Source: Xylanimonas oleitrophica
Lineage (GTDB): Bacteria > Actinomycetota > Actinomycetes > Actinomycetales > Cellulomonadaceae
NCBI RefSeq assembly: GCF_003244315.1
Contig: NZ_QKWH01000001.1
Location: forward strand, 620,001-684,000
Direction of reading: 5' to 3'
Length of the DNA: 64,000 nt
Every line of letters starts with the position of its first letter. Position 1 is the stretch's first letter. Shown in pieces: positions 28,426-37,510 of this stretch. The notes under the pieces are model-generated. The model did not search any database. It saw only the letters and a program-made list of their open reading frames with translations, and was not told the DNA's origin. The translations under genes and the position numbers were made by a program.

Positions 28426-29583
28426 GTGAGCACAGTCAACCTCGGCATGCCCGCCGCGCCCGCCCCCGTGCTGGCCCCCCGCCGCAAGTCCCGCAAGATC
28501 AACGTGGGCAAGGTAGCGGTCGGCGGGGACGCCCCCGTCAGCGTCCAGTCCATGACGACGACGCCCACCACGGACATCAACGCCACGCTCCAGCAGATCG
28601 CCGAGCTCACCGCCGCCGGCTGCGACATCGTGCGCGTGGCTGTCCCGTCGGCCGACGACGCCGCCGCCCTCCCCGCGATCGCGAAGAAGTCGCAGATCCC
28701 GGTGATCGCCGACATCCACTTCCAGCCCAAGTACGTGTACGCGGCGATCGACGCGGGCTGCGCTGCCGTCCGCGTGAACCCGGGCAACATCCGCAAGTTC
28801 GACGACCAGGTCAAGCAGATCGCACAGGCGGCCAAGGACGCCGGGGTGTCGCTGCGCATCGGCGTCAACGCCGGTTCCCTCGACCCGCGCCTGCTGGCCA
28901 AGTACGGCAAGGCCACCCCCGAGGCCCTGGTCGAGTCGGCGGTGTGGGAGGCCAGCCTCTTCGAGGAGCACGACTTCCACGACTTCAAGATCTCGGTCAA
29001 GCACAACGACCCCGTGGTCATGGTCCAGGCGTACGAGATGCTCGCCGAGCGCGGCGACTGGCCGCTGCACCTGGGCGTCACCGAGGCCGGTCCGGCCTTC
29101 CAGGGCACGATCAAGTCCGCCACCGCGTTCGGCGCCCTGCTGAGCAAGGGCATCGGCGACACCATCCGCGTGTCCCTCTCGGCCCCGCCGGTCGAGGAGG
29201 TCAAGGTGGGCAACCAGATCCTGCAGGCCCTGAACCTGCGCCCGCGCAAGCTCGAGATCGTCTCCTGCCCGTCCTGCGGCCGGGCCCAGGTGGACGTCTA
29301 CACGCTGGCCGAGAAGGTCACCGCCGGCCTGGAGGGCCTGACGGTGCCGCTGCGCGTCGCGGTCATGGGCTGCGTCGTCAACGGCCCGGGCGAGGCGCGC
29401 GAGGCCGACCTCGGCGTCGCGTCGGGCAACGGCAAGGGGCAGATCTTCGTCAAGGGCGAGGTCATCAAGACGGTGCCGGAGTCCGAGATCGTCGAGACGC
29501 TGATCGAGGAGGCCATGCGCATCGCCGAGTCGATGCCTGTCGAGGACGAGGCCGGGACGAGCCCGATCGTCACGGTCGGCTGA
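28426..29583 (+). CDS. ispG: 4-hydroxy-3-methylbut-2-en-1-yl diphosphate synthase (flavodoxin)
   Basis: A 385-residue iron-sulfur enzyme of the MEP pathway, converting MEcPP to HMBPP. The N-terminal TIM barrel holds [25 protein letters not shown] and [13 protein letters not shown]. The C-terminal 4Fe-4S domain shows [10 protein letters not shown] and [17 protein letters not shown] with its three cysteines. A GATACT box just before the GTG implies a leaderless transcript. The start at 28426 is preferred over the in-frame GTG at 28381, which would lie upstream of the -10 box. Confidence 0.97.
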   Translation: MSTVNLGMPAAPAPVLAPRRKSRKINVGKVAVGGDAPVSVQSMTTTPTTDINATLQQIAELTAAGCDIVRVAVPSADDAAALPAIAKKSQIPVIADIHFQPKYVYAAIDAGCAAVRVNPGNIRKFDDQVKQIAQAAKDAGVSLRIGVNAGSLDPRLLAKYGKATPEALVESAVWEASLFEEHDFHDFKISVKHNDPVVMVQAYEMLAERGDWPLHLGVTEAGPAFQGTIKSATAFGALLSKGIGDTIRVSLSAPPVEEVKVGNQILQALNLRPRKLEIVSCPSCGRAQVDVYTLAEKVTAGLEGLTVPLRVAVMGCVVNGPGEAREADLGVASGNGKGQIFVKGEVIKTVPESEIVETLIEEAMRIAESMPVEDEAGTSPIVTVG

Positions 29584-29618
29584 CGGCCCGCACGGCAGGG
29601 GGCAGGGGGCAGGGAAGA

Positions 29619-30566
29619 GTGAGCGTCCGTCAGCAGCTCGCGGGCGCCGGGTCGGGCACCGGCCGCGGCCGGGAGGCCGCGCGCCCGCTCGGCCCGGCCG
29701 ACCTCCCCGCGGCGCTCGCGCTGTGCGGTGACGACCCGGTGGGGTCCGTCCTGGCCGCGGCGCGGCTCGAGCTCGCCGCCCGGGTCGGGATGGCGGCCTC
29801 CGGCGGCCAGGTGTGGGGCTGGCCGGCCGAGGGCCCGTTGCAGGCCCTGTGCTGGGCGGGTGCCAACCTCGTGCCCGTGATCCCCGCCGCCCTGGACCGG
29901 GCCGCCGCCGCCGAGGCGATCGACGCGTTCGCCGACACGGCGCGTCGGCAGGGCCGCCGGGCGTCGTCGATCGTCGGTGAGTCCGCGCCGGTGCTCGCGC
30001 TCTGGTCCCGGCTGGAGCGCCACTGGCCGCCGGCCCGGGACGTGCGCGCGCACCAGCCGTCGCTGGCCATCGCGCGGGACCCCGACGTCGAGCCGGACCC
30101 TCAGGTGCGCCTCTCGCGCCCCGAGGAGCTCGCTTCCCTGCTGCCGGCCTGCGTGGCCATGTTCACCGAGGAGGTCGGTTACTCGCCGGTCGCCAACGGT
30201 GGCACAGCCTACCGCGAGCGTGTGCGCTCGTTGGTCGCCGAGGGGCGCTCCTACGTTCGCTACGACGACGGCGCGGTGCCGCCGGAGGCCGGGCTCGGCC
30301 CCGCCGAGCACGCCGTCGTGGCGTTCAAGGCGGAGCTCGGCGCAGTGGCGCAGGGTGTGGCCCAGGTGCAGGGGGTGTGGGTCGACCCGGCCCTGCGCGG
30401 CCGCGGGCTCTCGGAGGCGGGCATGGCCGCCGTCGTCGTCGACGCCCGCCGGCGGGTGGCGCCGGTGGTCTCCCTGTACGTCAACGGGTACAACGAGCGG
30501 GCGCTGCGCGCCTACCGCCGGGTCGGCTTCGAGCAGGTCGGCACGTTCGCGACCGTGCTGTTCTGA
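29619..30566 (+). CDS. DUF4081 plus GNAT-fold acetyltransferase
   Basis: A 315-residue two-domain protein. Residues about 25-130 resemble DUF4081 (LGPADLPAALALCGDDPV, LCWAGANLVPV). The C-terminal half is a GNAT domain with acetyl-CoA loop VDPALRGRGLSEAGMAAVV and LYVNGYNERALRAYRRVGF. The family occurs beside ispG and rseP in many actinobacteria (for example the Rv2867c type of mycobacteria); its substrate is unknown. GTG start 35 bases after ispG, likely co-transcribed. It converges on the response-regulator gene, separated by a shared hairpin. Confidence 0.88.
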   Translation: MSVRQQLAGAGSGTGRGREAARPLGPADLPAALALCGDDPVGSVLAAARLELAARVGMAASGGQVWGWPAEGPLQALCWAGANLVPVIPAALDRAAAAEAIDAFADTARRQGRRASSIVGESAPVLALWSRLERHWPPARDVRAHQPSLAIARDPDVEPDPQVRLSRPEELASLLPACVAMFTEEVGYSPVANGGTAYRERVRSLVAEGRSYVRYDDGAVPPEAGLGPAEHAVVAFKAELGAVAQGVAQVQGVWVDPALRGRGLSEAGMAAVVVDARRRVAPVVSLYVNGYNERALRAYRRVGFEQVGTFATVLF

Positions 30567-30600
30567 CCTGCGCCGGTCCGCCTGGCGGGCCGCACGACGA

Positions 30601-30624
30601 CCCCTCGGTGGCTACGCCGAGGGG
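30601..30624. terminator. Bidirectional hairpin at the end of the response-regulator gene
   Basis: A 10-base stem with one G-U pair (30601-30610 with 30615-30624) and a GCTA loop. Its right arm overlaps the last codons of the minus-strand response-regulator gene. Confidence 0.55.
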
Positions 30625-31274
30625 AGCCGGTAGCCCGACCCCCGCAGGGTCTGCACGCGGTCGGCACCGATCTTGCGGCGCAGCGCCCGCACGTACACGT
30701 CCACCACGTTGGACGCGGGGTCGAAGTCGTACCCCCACACGTGCCCCAGGAGCTGCTCGCGCGACAGGATCTGGTTCTCGTGCCGCATGAACACCTCGAG
30801 CAGCGCGAACTCGCGCCCGGAGAGGTCCACGGTGCGGTCCTCGACGGTGACCTGGCGGGTGCGCAGGTCGAGCGACATGCCGCCGGCGCGCAGGCTCCGG
30901 GCCTCGGCCGGCGCAGGCTCACGCAGCCGCAGGCGGACCCGGGCGAGGAGCTCGGCGAACTGGAACGGCTTGGTCACGTAGTCGTTCGCGCCGCCCTCGA
31001 GCCCGTGGACGCGGTCGGTCACCGAGTCCCGCGCGGTCAGCACGACGACCGGCGTCGTGACCCCCTCGTCGCGCAGGCGCTCGAGCACGGTGAAGCCGTC
31101 GAGCTGCGGCAGGCCGACGTCGAGCAGCACCAGGTCGAACTCGCCCATGCGGGCCATCATCAGCGCCGACTGGCCGTCCTCGGCGACGACCGTGGTGTAC
31201 CCCGCCGCGCGCAGGCCCTTCTGCACGAACGACACGATCCCGGGGTCGTCCTCGGCGATCAGGATGCGGCTCAA
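30612..31274 (-). CDS. OmpR-family response regulator
   Basis: A 220-residue DNA-binding regulator. The receiver domain begins ILIAEDDPGIVSFVQKGL, with phospho-acceptor D52 in LVLLDVGLP, Thr in VVLTARD and Lys in YVTKPFQF. The C-terminal winged helix (about residues 125-215) includes LSGREFALLEVFMRH, VWGYDFDPASNVVDVYV and LRGSGYRL. The only usable start is TTG at 31274, whose TTGA overlaps the stop of the sensor kinase gene; no ATG or GTG start lies nearby in frame. The target genes cannot be told from sequence. Confidence 0.93.
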   Translation of the reverse strand: MSRILIAEDDPGIVSFVQKGLRAAGYTTVVAEDGQSALMMARMGEFDLVLLDVGLPQLDGFTVLERLRDEGVTTPVVVLTARDSVTDRVHGLEGGANDYVTKPFQFAELLARVRLRLREPAPAEARSLRAGGMSLDLRTRQVTVEDRTVDLSGREFALLEVFMRHENQILSREQLLGHVWGYDFDPASNVVDVYVRALRRKIGADRVQTLRGSGYRLPSA

Positions 31275-32821
31275 CGCTCCTCCTCTGCGGTGGTCGTGGT
31301 GGGCGCACCGGCGGCGTGCCCGGGGACGTGCCCGGGTGCGGTGGCGTCGTCCTCCATGGGGGGCGGTCCCTCGACGGTCACGGGGACGTCGATGCCGAAC
31401 GTGGACCCCGCACCGGTCGTCGACCGCACCCAGGCGGTGCCGTGGTGCGAGTCGGCGATGGCGTGGACGATCGCGAGCCCGAGGCCGAACCCCGTGTGGT
31501 CGTCCTCGCCGCGCGGGGTGCGGTGGAACCGCTCGAAGACGTGCGGCAGGTCCTCGGGCGCGATGCCGGGGCCCTCGTCCGAGAGCCACAGGCGCAGGTG
31601 CGTGCCCTCGTCCGTCCGGACCAGCGTGGACCCGAAGCGCACCGGGGAACCGGCCGGCGAGTACTGCACGGCGTTCGCCGCGTACTGCAGCATCGCCTGG
31701 GTCAGTCGCTGCGGGTCCACCTCGGCCGTGCCCTCGGCCACCTCCATGAGGAGCCACGGGCGGTCGTCGAGCGCCTGCACGGTGGAGTCCACGTGCAGCA
31801 TGAGGTCCTCGAGGTCGGTGGGTCGCCGCTGGAGGAAGTCCGGGCGCTCTGCCTTGGCGAGCAGCAGCAGGTCCGTGACGATCCGGGACATGCGGGCCAG
31901 CTCGGTGTCGACGACGGCGAGGGTCTCGGCGCGCTCGGCCGGGTCGTCGCCGATGAGCTCCAGGTGGCCCCGGATCACCGTGATCGGGGTGCGCAGCTCG
32001 TGGCTGGCGTCGTCGACGAAGCGTCGCTGTGCCGTGTAGGCCTCCTCGATCCGGTCGAGCATCCCGTTGAACGAGGCGGCCAGCTCGCCGAGGTCGTCGC
32101 GGCGCACCACGGGTACCCGGACGGACAGGTCCGTCTCGGAGATCCGCGCGGCGGTGCGGGCGATGGACCGCACCGGGGCGAGGATCTGGCCGGCGACGAA
32201 CCAGGCGATCAGGGCGGTCAGCGCCAGGCCGCCGAGCGCCACGAGCACGGTGGTGCGCAGCACGTGCTGCGTCTGGCGCAGCGCCTCGCCGACGAACTCC
32301 GCGACGAGGAACGTGCCGGGCTCGTCCCGGGTCTGGACCGTGACCCGCCCCCAGCGCAGCTCGCCGTGCGCCGTGTCCAGCACGCCGCTGGGGGCGGCGG
32401 AGGACGTGATGCGCTCGAGCAGCGCCGCGTCGTCGCCCAGGCGGTAGGGGCCGTCCGGACCCTGCAGGCGGGTGTTGTCGGAGTAGAGCACCGTCTGCCC
32501 GGCGATGCCGACGAGCGCCTCGCCCTGGTCGGGGTGCTGGCGGCTGAGGTAGAGCTCGAGCAGGTCGTCGACGTGCTCGAACGGCTGGCCCGTGCGCGGG
32601 TCGACCCCTTCGGAGGCGAACCGGGCGAACTCCTCCAGCTCCTGGGAGATCGCGGTGTTGGCAGCCCGCTCGACGTCGGCGGTCAGGAGGGACCGCATGG
32701 TCAGGATGACGGCGAGCAGCGTCAGGCCCGTGGTCAGCAGGATCCAGCCGACGATCCGCCAGCGTGCCGAGACGCGGGCGCCGCGGGTGCGGGGCACCGG
32801 GGCAGGGTCAGTCGTCGTCAT
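31271..32821 (-). CDS. Sensor histidine kinase
   Basis: A 516-residue membrane kinase. TM1 spans residues 21-46, an extracytoplasmic sensor domain 47-188, TM2 189-214 and a HAMP linker 211-265. The H-box DDASHELRTP has the phosphorylated H274, followed by N-box YAANAVQYS, G1 DEGPGIAPED and G2 GFGLGLAIVHA. The chosen ATG at 32821 lies 11 bases before the stop of the polyaspartate gene, inside a GAC/GAT repeat; in this frame the repeat reads as Met/Thr codons, so starts up to 32893 (540 residues) are possible. No ribosome-binding site is visible, suggesting translational coupling. Confidence 0.92.
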   Translation of the reverse strand: MTTTDPAPVPRTRGARVSARWRIVGWILLTTGLTLLAVILTMRSLLTADVERAANTAISQELEEFARFASEGVDPRTGQPFEHVDDLLELYLSRQHPDQGEALVGIAGQTVLYSDNTRLQGPDGPYRLGDDAALLERITSSAAPSGVLDTAHGELRWGRVTVQTRDEPGTFLVAEFVGEALRQTQHVLRTTVLVALGGLALTALIAWFVAGQILAPVRSIARTAARISETDLSVRVPVVRRDDLGELAASFNGMLDRIEEAYTAQRRFVDDASHELRTPITVIRGHLELIGDDPAERAETLAVVDTELARMSRIVTDLLLLAKAERPDFLQRRPTDLEDLMLHVDSTVQALDDRPWLLMEVAEGTAEVDPQRLTQAMLQYAANAVQYSPAGSPVRFGSTLVRTDEGTHLRLWLSDEGPGIAPEDLPHVFERFHRTPRGEDDHTGFGLGLAIVHAIADSHHGTAWVRSTTGAGSTFGIDVPVTVEGPPPMEDDATAPGHVPGHAAGAPTTTTAEEER

Positions 32822-33296
32822 CGTCGTCGTCCCGGTCGTCGTCGTCATCGTCGTCCGGGTCGTCCTCATCGTCGTCGTCATCGTCATCGTCATCGTCGTC
32901 GTCGTCGGCGGCGGCCGGGCCGCCTCCGGCCTCGTGCGGGTCGAACGGGACCTCGCGAGGCCGCTCGGGTGCCGGGGCAGGCGGTGGTGGTGCCGGGGGC
33001 GACGACGGGGCCGGGGCGCCGGGCGCCGGCGTGGGTCCGGGTGTGGTCGCGGGCGGGTCCGGGCTCTCGGACGGCGCAGCGGACGGGGAGGCCGTCTGCG
33101 CGGGCGCGGTGGGCGCCTCCGGGGCCGCCGGCGTGCCGCCGTCGGGGTGCCGCGGGCCGGCCACGTCGACCTCGAGCGTGTCCTGGCGGACCACGGGGTC
33201 GCCCACCGTGCCGCGCAGAGCCTGGCTCCCGAGGGCGAGGCCGACGACCGCGACGAGGATCGCGAGCGCGGTCGCGGAGCGTCGCAAGACCGTCAT
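32808..33296 (-). CDS. Membrane-anchored or secreted protein with a polyaspartate tail
   Basis: A 162-residue protein of unknown function. Residues 1-6 (MTVLRR) and a hydrophobic stretch (ATALAILVAVVGLALGS) form a signal peptide or anchor. Residues about 50-130 are Pro/Ala/Ser-rich and probably extended. The last 32 residues hold 29 Asp and 1 Glu, broken only by one Pro and one Arg. Such a tail should bind divalent cations. I chose the ATG at 33296; an in-frame ATG at 33356 would add 20 residues. It overlaps the sensor kinase gene and so belongs to its operon. I recognise no family. Confidence 0.75.
   Translation of the reverse strand: MTVLRRSATALAILVAVVGLALGSQALRGTVGDPVVRQDTLEVDVAGPRHPDGGTPAAPEAPTAPAQTASPSAAPSESPDPPATTPGPTPAPGAPAPSSPPAPPPPAPAPERPREVPFDPHEAGGGPAAADDDDDDDDDDDDDEDDPDDDDDDDRDDDDDDD
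32811..32906. repeat. 96-base GAC/GAT trinucleotide repeat read in two frames
   Basis: On the minus strand this is almost purely GAC and GAT. It encodes the Asp tail of the upstream gene and, in the overlapping frame, the possible Met/Thr-rich N-terminus of the sensor kinase. Slippage in units of three would change tail length without breaking either frame. Confidence 0.85.
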
Positions 33297-33335
33297 GGTC
33301 CCACGGTGGCGCAGTCGTGTGAGCCGAGCATGAAG

Positions 33336-33361
33336 CGCGGATGAGGGAACGTTCATCCGCG
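33336..33361 (-). terminator. Inverted repeat between the DNA glycosylase gene and the polyaspartate operon
   Basis: A 9-base perfect repeat (33336-33344 with 33353-33361) and an 8-base loop, directly after the glycosylase stop codon and 40 bases before the next start on the same strand. It may end the first transcript or be a regulator-binding site for the second. Confidence 0.45.
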
Positions 33362-33362
33362 G

Positions 33363-34268
33363 CTACCGCAGGAGCCTGCTCATCCTGCGGTCGGCCAGCG
33401 GGCGGCCGCCGGTCTGGCACGTGGGGCAGTACTGGAGGGAGCGGTCGGCGAACGAGACCTCGCGCACGGTGTCCCCGCACACGGGGCACGGCTGGCCCGT
33501 GCGGCCGTGCACCCGCATGCCGGCGCGCTTGGCGTCCTTGAGCTCCTTGGCCGGCCTTCCGCTCGCGGCGGCCACGGCCTCGGTCAGCGTCGTCACGACG
33601 GCGGAGTGCAGCACGGCCGTCTCCTCGTCGGTGAAGGAGCGGGTCTGCTTGTAGGGGGAGAACCGTGCGACGTGCAGGATCTCGTCGGAGTAGGCGTTGC
33701 CGATGCCGGCGATCGCCGACTGGTCGCGCAGGAGGCCCTTGACCTGCTGGTTCTTGCGCCGCAGCAGGGCACCGAGCGCCTCGGGGGTGAGCTGCGGCGA
33801 GAGCGGCTCGACACCGAGCGTCGCCACCTGCGGCACGTCGTCGGGCGAGCGCACGACGTGCACGGCCAGACGGCGGGTGGTGCCGGCCTCCGTGAGGTCG
33901 AGGCCGGAGCCGTCGTCGAGCCGCACGCGCAGGGCGACGGCGGCGCCCCGGGACGACCCGCCGAGGCGGGGCCGCACGGGTCGCTCGGGGACGTCGTCGT
34001 ACCAGCGGACCCAGCCGCCGCGCGAGAGGTGCGCGAGCAGGTGCGGGGCGCCCGGGCCGGCAGGAGCTTCACCGGCCTCGGTGGACATGTCGAGCCACTT
34101 GCCGTGCCGCGCCCACCCCCGCACCGTCGCGCCCACGAGGGCGTCGACCGGCGGGTCGTACGTCTTGAGCGCGGCGATGTCGCCGACCTCGACGGCGGTG
34201 ACGGTGCGTGCGCGCGTGCGCCCGTCGAGGAACCGGGCGAGCGCTTCGACCTCGGGCAGCTCGGGCAC
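33363..34268 (-). CDS. Fpg/Nei-family DNA glycosylase
   Basis: A 301-residue base-excision repair enzyme removing oxidised bases. The GTG at 34268 gives [13 protein letters not shown], exposing the catalytic proline after Met removal; the longer ATG start at 34277 ([11 protein letters not shown]) would bury it and is rejected. E3 and K57 (RHGKWLD) match the family's catalytic residues. [11 protein letters not shown] is the helix-two-turn-helix segment. The C-terminal zinc finger is CPVC...CPTC (residues about 261-287). Whether the substrate is 8-oxoguanine or oxidised pyrimidines cannot be told, so no symbol is given. Confidence 0.94.
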   Translation of the reverse strand: MPELPEVEALARFLDGRTRARTVTAVEVGDIAALKTYDPPVDALVGATVRGWARHGKWLDMSTEAGEAPAGPGAPHLLAHLSRGGWVRWYDDVPERPVRPRLGGSSRGAAVALRVRLDDGSGLDLTEAGTTRRLAVHVVRSPDDVPQVATLGVEPLSPQLTPEALGALLRRKNQQVKGLLRDQSAIAGIGNAYSDEILHVARFSPYKQTRSFTDEETAVLHSAVVTTLTEAVAAASGRPAKELKDAKRAGMRVHGRTGQPCPVCGDTVREVSFADRSLQYCPTCQTGGRPLADRRMSRLLR

Positions 34269-34316
34269 GTCCGCCATTCAACCCCAGCACGCGGTCGGCG
34301 GCTCGTCGCGCCCCGA

Positions 34317-34322
34317 TATCCT
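34317..34322 (+). promoter_or_regulatory. -10 box for proS (leaderless)
   Basis: TATCCT, 7 bases before the ATG at 34330. One of the best -10 matches in the window. Confidence 0.6.
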
Positions 34323-34329
34323 GTGCGCC

Positions 34330-36156
34330 ATGTCTTCCGCGTCCGCCCGCAAGGGCGACCTCCTGCGCCTCTCGACCCTCTTCGTCCGCACCCTGCGCGA
34401 GGACCCGGCGGACGCCGAGGTCGCCAGCCACCGCCTGCTGCTGCGTGCCGGGTACATCCGCCGTGCCGCCCCTGGCATCTACACCTGGCTGCCGCTGGGC
34501 CTGCGCGTGCTCGGCAAGGTCGAGGCGATCGTGCGCGAGGAGATGGACGCGATCGGCGGCCAGGAGGTGCACTTCCCGGCGCTGCTGCCGAGGGAGCCGT
34601 ACGAGGCCACCGGCCGGTGGGAGGAGTACGGGCCGAACCTCTTCCGGCTCAAGGACCGCAAGGAGGCGGACTACCTCCTGGCGCCCACGCACGAGGAGAT
34701 GTTCACGCTCCTGGTCAAGGACCTGTACTCCTCGTACAAGGACCTGCCGCTGACGATCTACCAGATCCAGACGAAGTACCGCGACGAGGCGCGGCCGCGC
34801 GCCGGCCTGATCCGCGGGCGCGAGTTCATCATGAAGGACTCGTACTCGTTCGACCACACCGACGCGGGGCTCGACGAGGCGTACCAGCGCCACCGTGACG
34901 CCTACGAGCGCATCTTCCGGCGCCTGGGTCTGGAGTACGTGATCGTCTCCGCGGTGTCGGGCGCCATGGGTGGCTCCCGCTCGGAGGAGTTCCTCTCGCC
35001 CTCGCCCATCGGTGAGGACACGTTCGTGCGCTCCGCCGGCGGGTACGCGGCCAACGTCGAGGCCGTGGCGACGCCGGTGCCGGACGCGGTGCCGTTCGAC
35101 GACGCCCCCGCGGCGCACGTGGAGGACACGCCGGACACCCCGACGATCGACTCGCTGGTCGAGCTCGCCAACGCGCGCTTCCCGCGGCCCGACCGTCCGT
35201 GGACGGCTGCCGACACGCTCAAGAACGTCGTCCTGGCGGTGACGCACCCGGACGGGACGCGCGAGGTGCTGGTCGTCGGCCTGCCCGGGGACCGGGAGGT
35301 GGACGTCAAGCGGCTGGAGGCGGCTCTCGCGCCGGCCGAGGCGGAGCCTGCCGGTGACGCGGACTTCGCCGCGCACCCCGAGCTGGTCAAGGGGTACATC
35401 GGGCCGGCGGTGCTCGGGCCCCAGGGCGCGCAGGTCACCGACCCGCAGACGGGGGAGACCCGGTCGGCCGTGCGCTACCTCCTGGACCCGCGCGTGGTGC
35501 CCGGGACCCGCTGGATCACCGGCGCGAACGTACAGGGGCGGCACGTGTTCGACCTGGTGGCGGGCCGCGACTTCGTCGGCGACGGCGCGATCGAGGCGGC
35601 CGAGGTCCGGGCCGGGGACCCGGCGCCGGACGGGTCCGGGCCGCTGGAGCTGGCGCGCGGCATCGAGATGGGCCACATCTTCCAGCTCGGCCGCAAGTAC
35701 GCACAGGCGCTCGGCCTGACGGTGCTGGACGAGAACGGCAAGCAGGTCGTCGTCACGATGGGCTCCTACGGCATCGGCGTGACGCGTGCCCTGGCCGCGC
35801 TGGCCGAGGCCAACCACGACGAGAAGGGCCTGGCGTGGCCCGCGCACGTCGCACCCGCCCAGGTGCACCTCGTCGCGACGGGCAAGGGCGCCGAGGTGTT
35901 CGAGGCCGCGGAGTCGATCGCCCAGGGCCTGGTCGCCCGCGGCGTCGAGGTGATCTACGACGACCGGCCGAAGGTCTCGCCCGGGGTGAAGTTCGCCGAC
36001 GCCGAGCTGCTGGGCGTTCCGCTGCTGGTGGTCGTGGGCCGTGGCCTGGCCGAGGGCGTGGTCGAGGTCCGTCCGCGGGCGGGCGAGGCGCGGCAGGTCG
36101 GCGTCGACGACGTCGTCGAGGACGTCGCGGCGCAGGTGGAGGCGTTGCTGGCCTGA
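34330..36156 (+). CDS. proS: Prolyl-tRNA synthetase
   Basis: A 608-residue class II synthetase of the bacterial type. Motif 1 region [20 protein letters not shown], motif 2 [19 protein letters not shown] and motif 3 [13 protein letters not shown] are present. Between motifs 2 and 3 lies the INS editing domain (about residues 225-400), which removes misacylated alanine. The C-terminal anticodon-binding domain begins near 500 ([16 protein letters not shown]). The ATG follows a TATCCT box closely, so the mRNA is probably leaderless. The frame is open upstream to 33697 but overlaps the glycosylase gene antisense. Confidence 0.98.
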   Translation: MSSASARKGDLLRLSTLFVRTLREDPADAEVASHRLLLRAGYIRRAAPGIYTWLPLGLRVLGKVEAIVREEMDAIGGQEVHFPALLPREPYEATGRWEEYGPNLFRLKDRKEADYLLAPTHEEMFTLLVKDLYSSYKDLPLTIYQIQTKYRDEARPRAGLIRGREFIMKDSYSFDHTDAGLDEAYQRHRDAYERIFRRLGLEYVIVSAVSGAMGGSRSEEFLSPSPIGEDTFVRSAGGYAANVEAVATPVPDAVPFDDAPAAHVEDTPDTPTIDSLVELANARFPRPDRPWTAADTLKNVVLAVTHPDGTREVLVVGLPGDREVDVKRLEAALAPAEAEPAGDADFAAHPELVKGYIGPAVLGPQGAQVTDPQTGETRSAVRYLLDPRVVPGTRWITGANVQGRHVFDLVAGRDFVGDGAIEAAEVRAGDPAPDGSGPLELARGIEMGHIFQLGRKYAQALGLTVLDENGKQVVVTMGSYGIGVTRALAALAEANHDEKGLAWPAHVAPAQVHLVATGKGAEVFEAAESIAQGLVARGVEVIYDDRPKVSPGVKFADAELLGVPLLVVVGRGLAEGVVEVRPRAGEARQVGVDDVVEDVAAQVEALLA

Positions 36157-36162
36157 CCTGGG

Positions 36163-36192
36163 CGGTGCGGGTGCCCCCGGGCACCCGCACCG
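36163..36192. terminator. Bidirectional terminator between proS and the DUF4439 gene
   Basis: A 14-base stem (36163-36176 with 36179-36192) with a 2-base gap that would open to a CCCCGG loop. It lies in the 43-base gap between converging genes. Confidence 0.7.
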
Positions 36193-36199
36193 GTGCCGG

Positions 36200-37285
36200 T
36201 CAGCCGTCGAGCTCGGGCATGCCGGGGAACGGTGACGGTGCCTGGCCCCAGGCGTCGAGGGTGAGCGCGCCGTCCACGAGAAGGTCGACGAGGACGCCGC
36301 GCGAGCCGGGCGCCGTCGTGCCCACGAGAGTGGCGTAGTCGACGGCGAGGCCGCGCTCGAGCGTACGGACCAGCACGGCGTCGTCGTCGGCCGGGACCTG
36401 GTACGCGACCCGGCGCGGGTCCTGGTCGGTGCCGTCGACGGCACCGAGCCGCGCCCAGGCCTCGGCCCGCTGGCCGTGCGCGCGCGAGCGGTCGAGGAGG
36501 CGGGCGCGGACGTCGCCGTCGGCCCGGGCGGCGCGCACCTCGAGCGCGTAGCGCGCGCCGTCCTCGGAGGCGACGAGGGCGCGGTAGTCGGCGGCGGTCA
36601 TGCCCTGCGGCGGCCGGACCGGGCCGTCCCCCGGGGCGGTGGTCTCGACCGACCCGGGCTCGGACGCGGAGGGCGTCGGCGTGGCCGGGAGCGCCTCTTC
36701 CTGGGACGGTTCGGGGACCTGGGGGCTCGGGGCCTGCGGGGTGGGGATCCCCGAGAGGGCCGCCAGGCGGGTCGCAGCCACGGTCTGCGCGGCCGACACC
36801 GAGGCGAGGAGCCGCCCGAGGTCGCCGCCGGAGGTGCTGCTGGCCGCCGCGCGGTTGCGCGCGGCGGCGTCCACCAGCGTCACCACGACGGCCTCGGGCG
36901 TGGCCGGGCCGGTGGCGGTGGGCTCGGCCGACGGTTCCGCCTCCTCGTCCGGCTCCTCGATCCCCGAGCGGTACTCGCCGCCGAGCTCACGGGCGTGCGC
37001 GTGGGCGTCCTGGGCGATGCGTCCGAGCTCGTCGAGCACCGGGGCGGGTAGGTCCGGGCTCGTGGTGGTCGAGCCGGCCCGCTCGGCGACGAGCAGGGCG
37101 TCGGCCACGGCCGTGCGACGCACGAGCTCCGTCGCGTCGGGCACCGGCTCGGACGGCGGTGGCGACTCCAGCCGCACCCCGCAGCCGGCGAGCAGCGCGA
37201 CGGCGACCGCCAGGACGACGGCGCGGACGGCGGCCGGGGCGCTCAGGGGGCGTGCACGGCGGCTCGCCGGAGGGTGCGGTTCCAT
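36200..37285 (-). CDS. Lipoprotein with a ferritin-like DUF4439 domain
   Basis: A 361-residue exported protein. The N-terminal signal ends in a lipobox (VALLAGC), so it is probably lipid-anchored outside the membrane. The middle is rich in Pro, Glu and Ser/Thr. The C-terminal 140 residues (GMTAADYRALVASEDGARYA to the end) match the DUF4439 ferritin-like helical domain often encoded beside proS and rimP in actinobacteria. Clear di-iron ligands cannot be assigned by eye. Function unknown. ATG start at 37285, divergent from rimP. Confidence 0.85.
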   Translation of the reverse strand: MEPHPPASRRARPLSAPAAVRAVVLAVAVALLAGCGVRLESPPPSEPVPDATELVRRTAVADALLVAERAGSTTTSPDLPAPVLDELGRIAQDAHAHARELGGEYRSGIEEPDEEAEPSAEPTATGPATPEAVVVTLVDAAARNRAAASSTSGGDLGRLLASVSAAQTVAATRLAALSGIPTPQAPSPQVPEPSQEEALPATPTPSASEPGSVETTAPGDGPVRPPQGMTAADYRALVASEDGARYALEVRAARADGDVRARLLDRSRAHGQRAEAWARLGAVDGTDQDPRRVAYQVPADDDAVLVRTLERGLAVDYATLVGTTAPGSRGVLVDLLVDGALTLDAWGQAPSPFPGMPELDG

Positions 37286-37426
37286 CGCGGCCGATGATGC
37301 CACGTCGGGGTGCGCCGTCGGGGCGGTGGGCGCACCGGCACGCCGCGGGGCGCGGGTGTGTCCGACGTCGCGTCGTCGAGCGCCCCGCGACCTGGGGTTC
37401 CGGGTCGTGGGGCGCCGGCGGTTCGT

Positions 37427-37432
37427 TACCCT
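37427..37432 (+). promoter_or_regulatory. -10 box for the rimP-nusA-infB operon
   Basis: TACCCT in the 225-base divergent gap between the DUF4439 gene and rimP. Transcription would start near 37439, giving a leader of about 70 bases. Confidence 0.45.
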
Positions 37433-37510
37433 TGTCGTCGCACAACAACACACCGGTCGTGCCGGACCCGGGAGTTGGGGACCAGCGTGAGGGCTGACGG
37501 GAGGCAGGCG

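Noticed and set aside
32811-32906. Short repeats resembling a CRISPR array or microsatellite junk
   Set aside because: There are no spacers; it is an in-frame Asp-codon run inside a gene.
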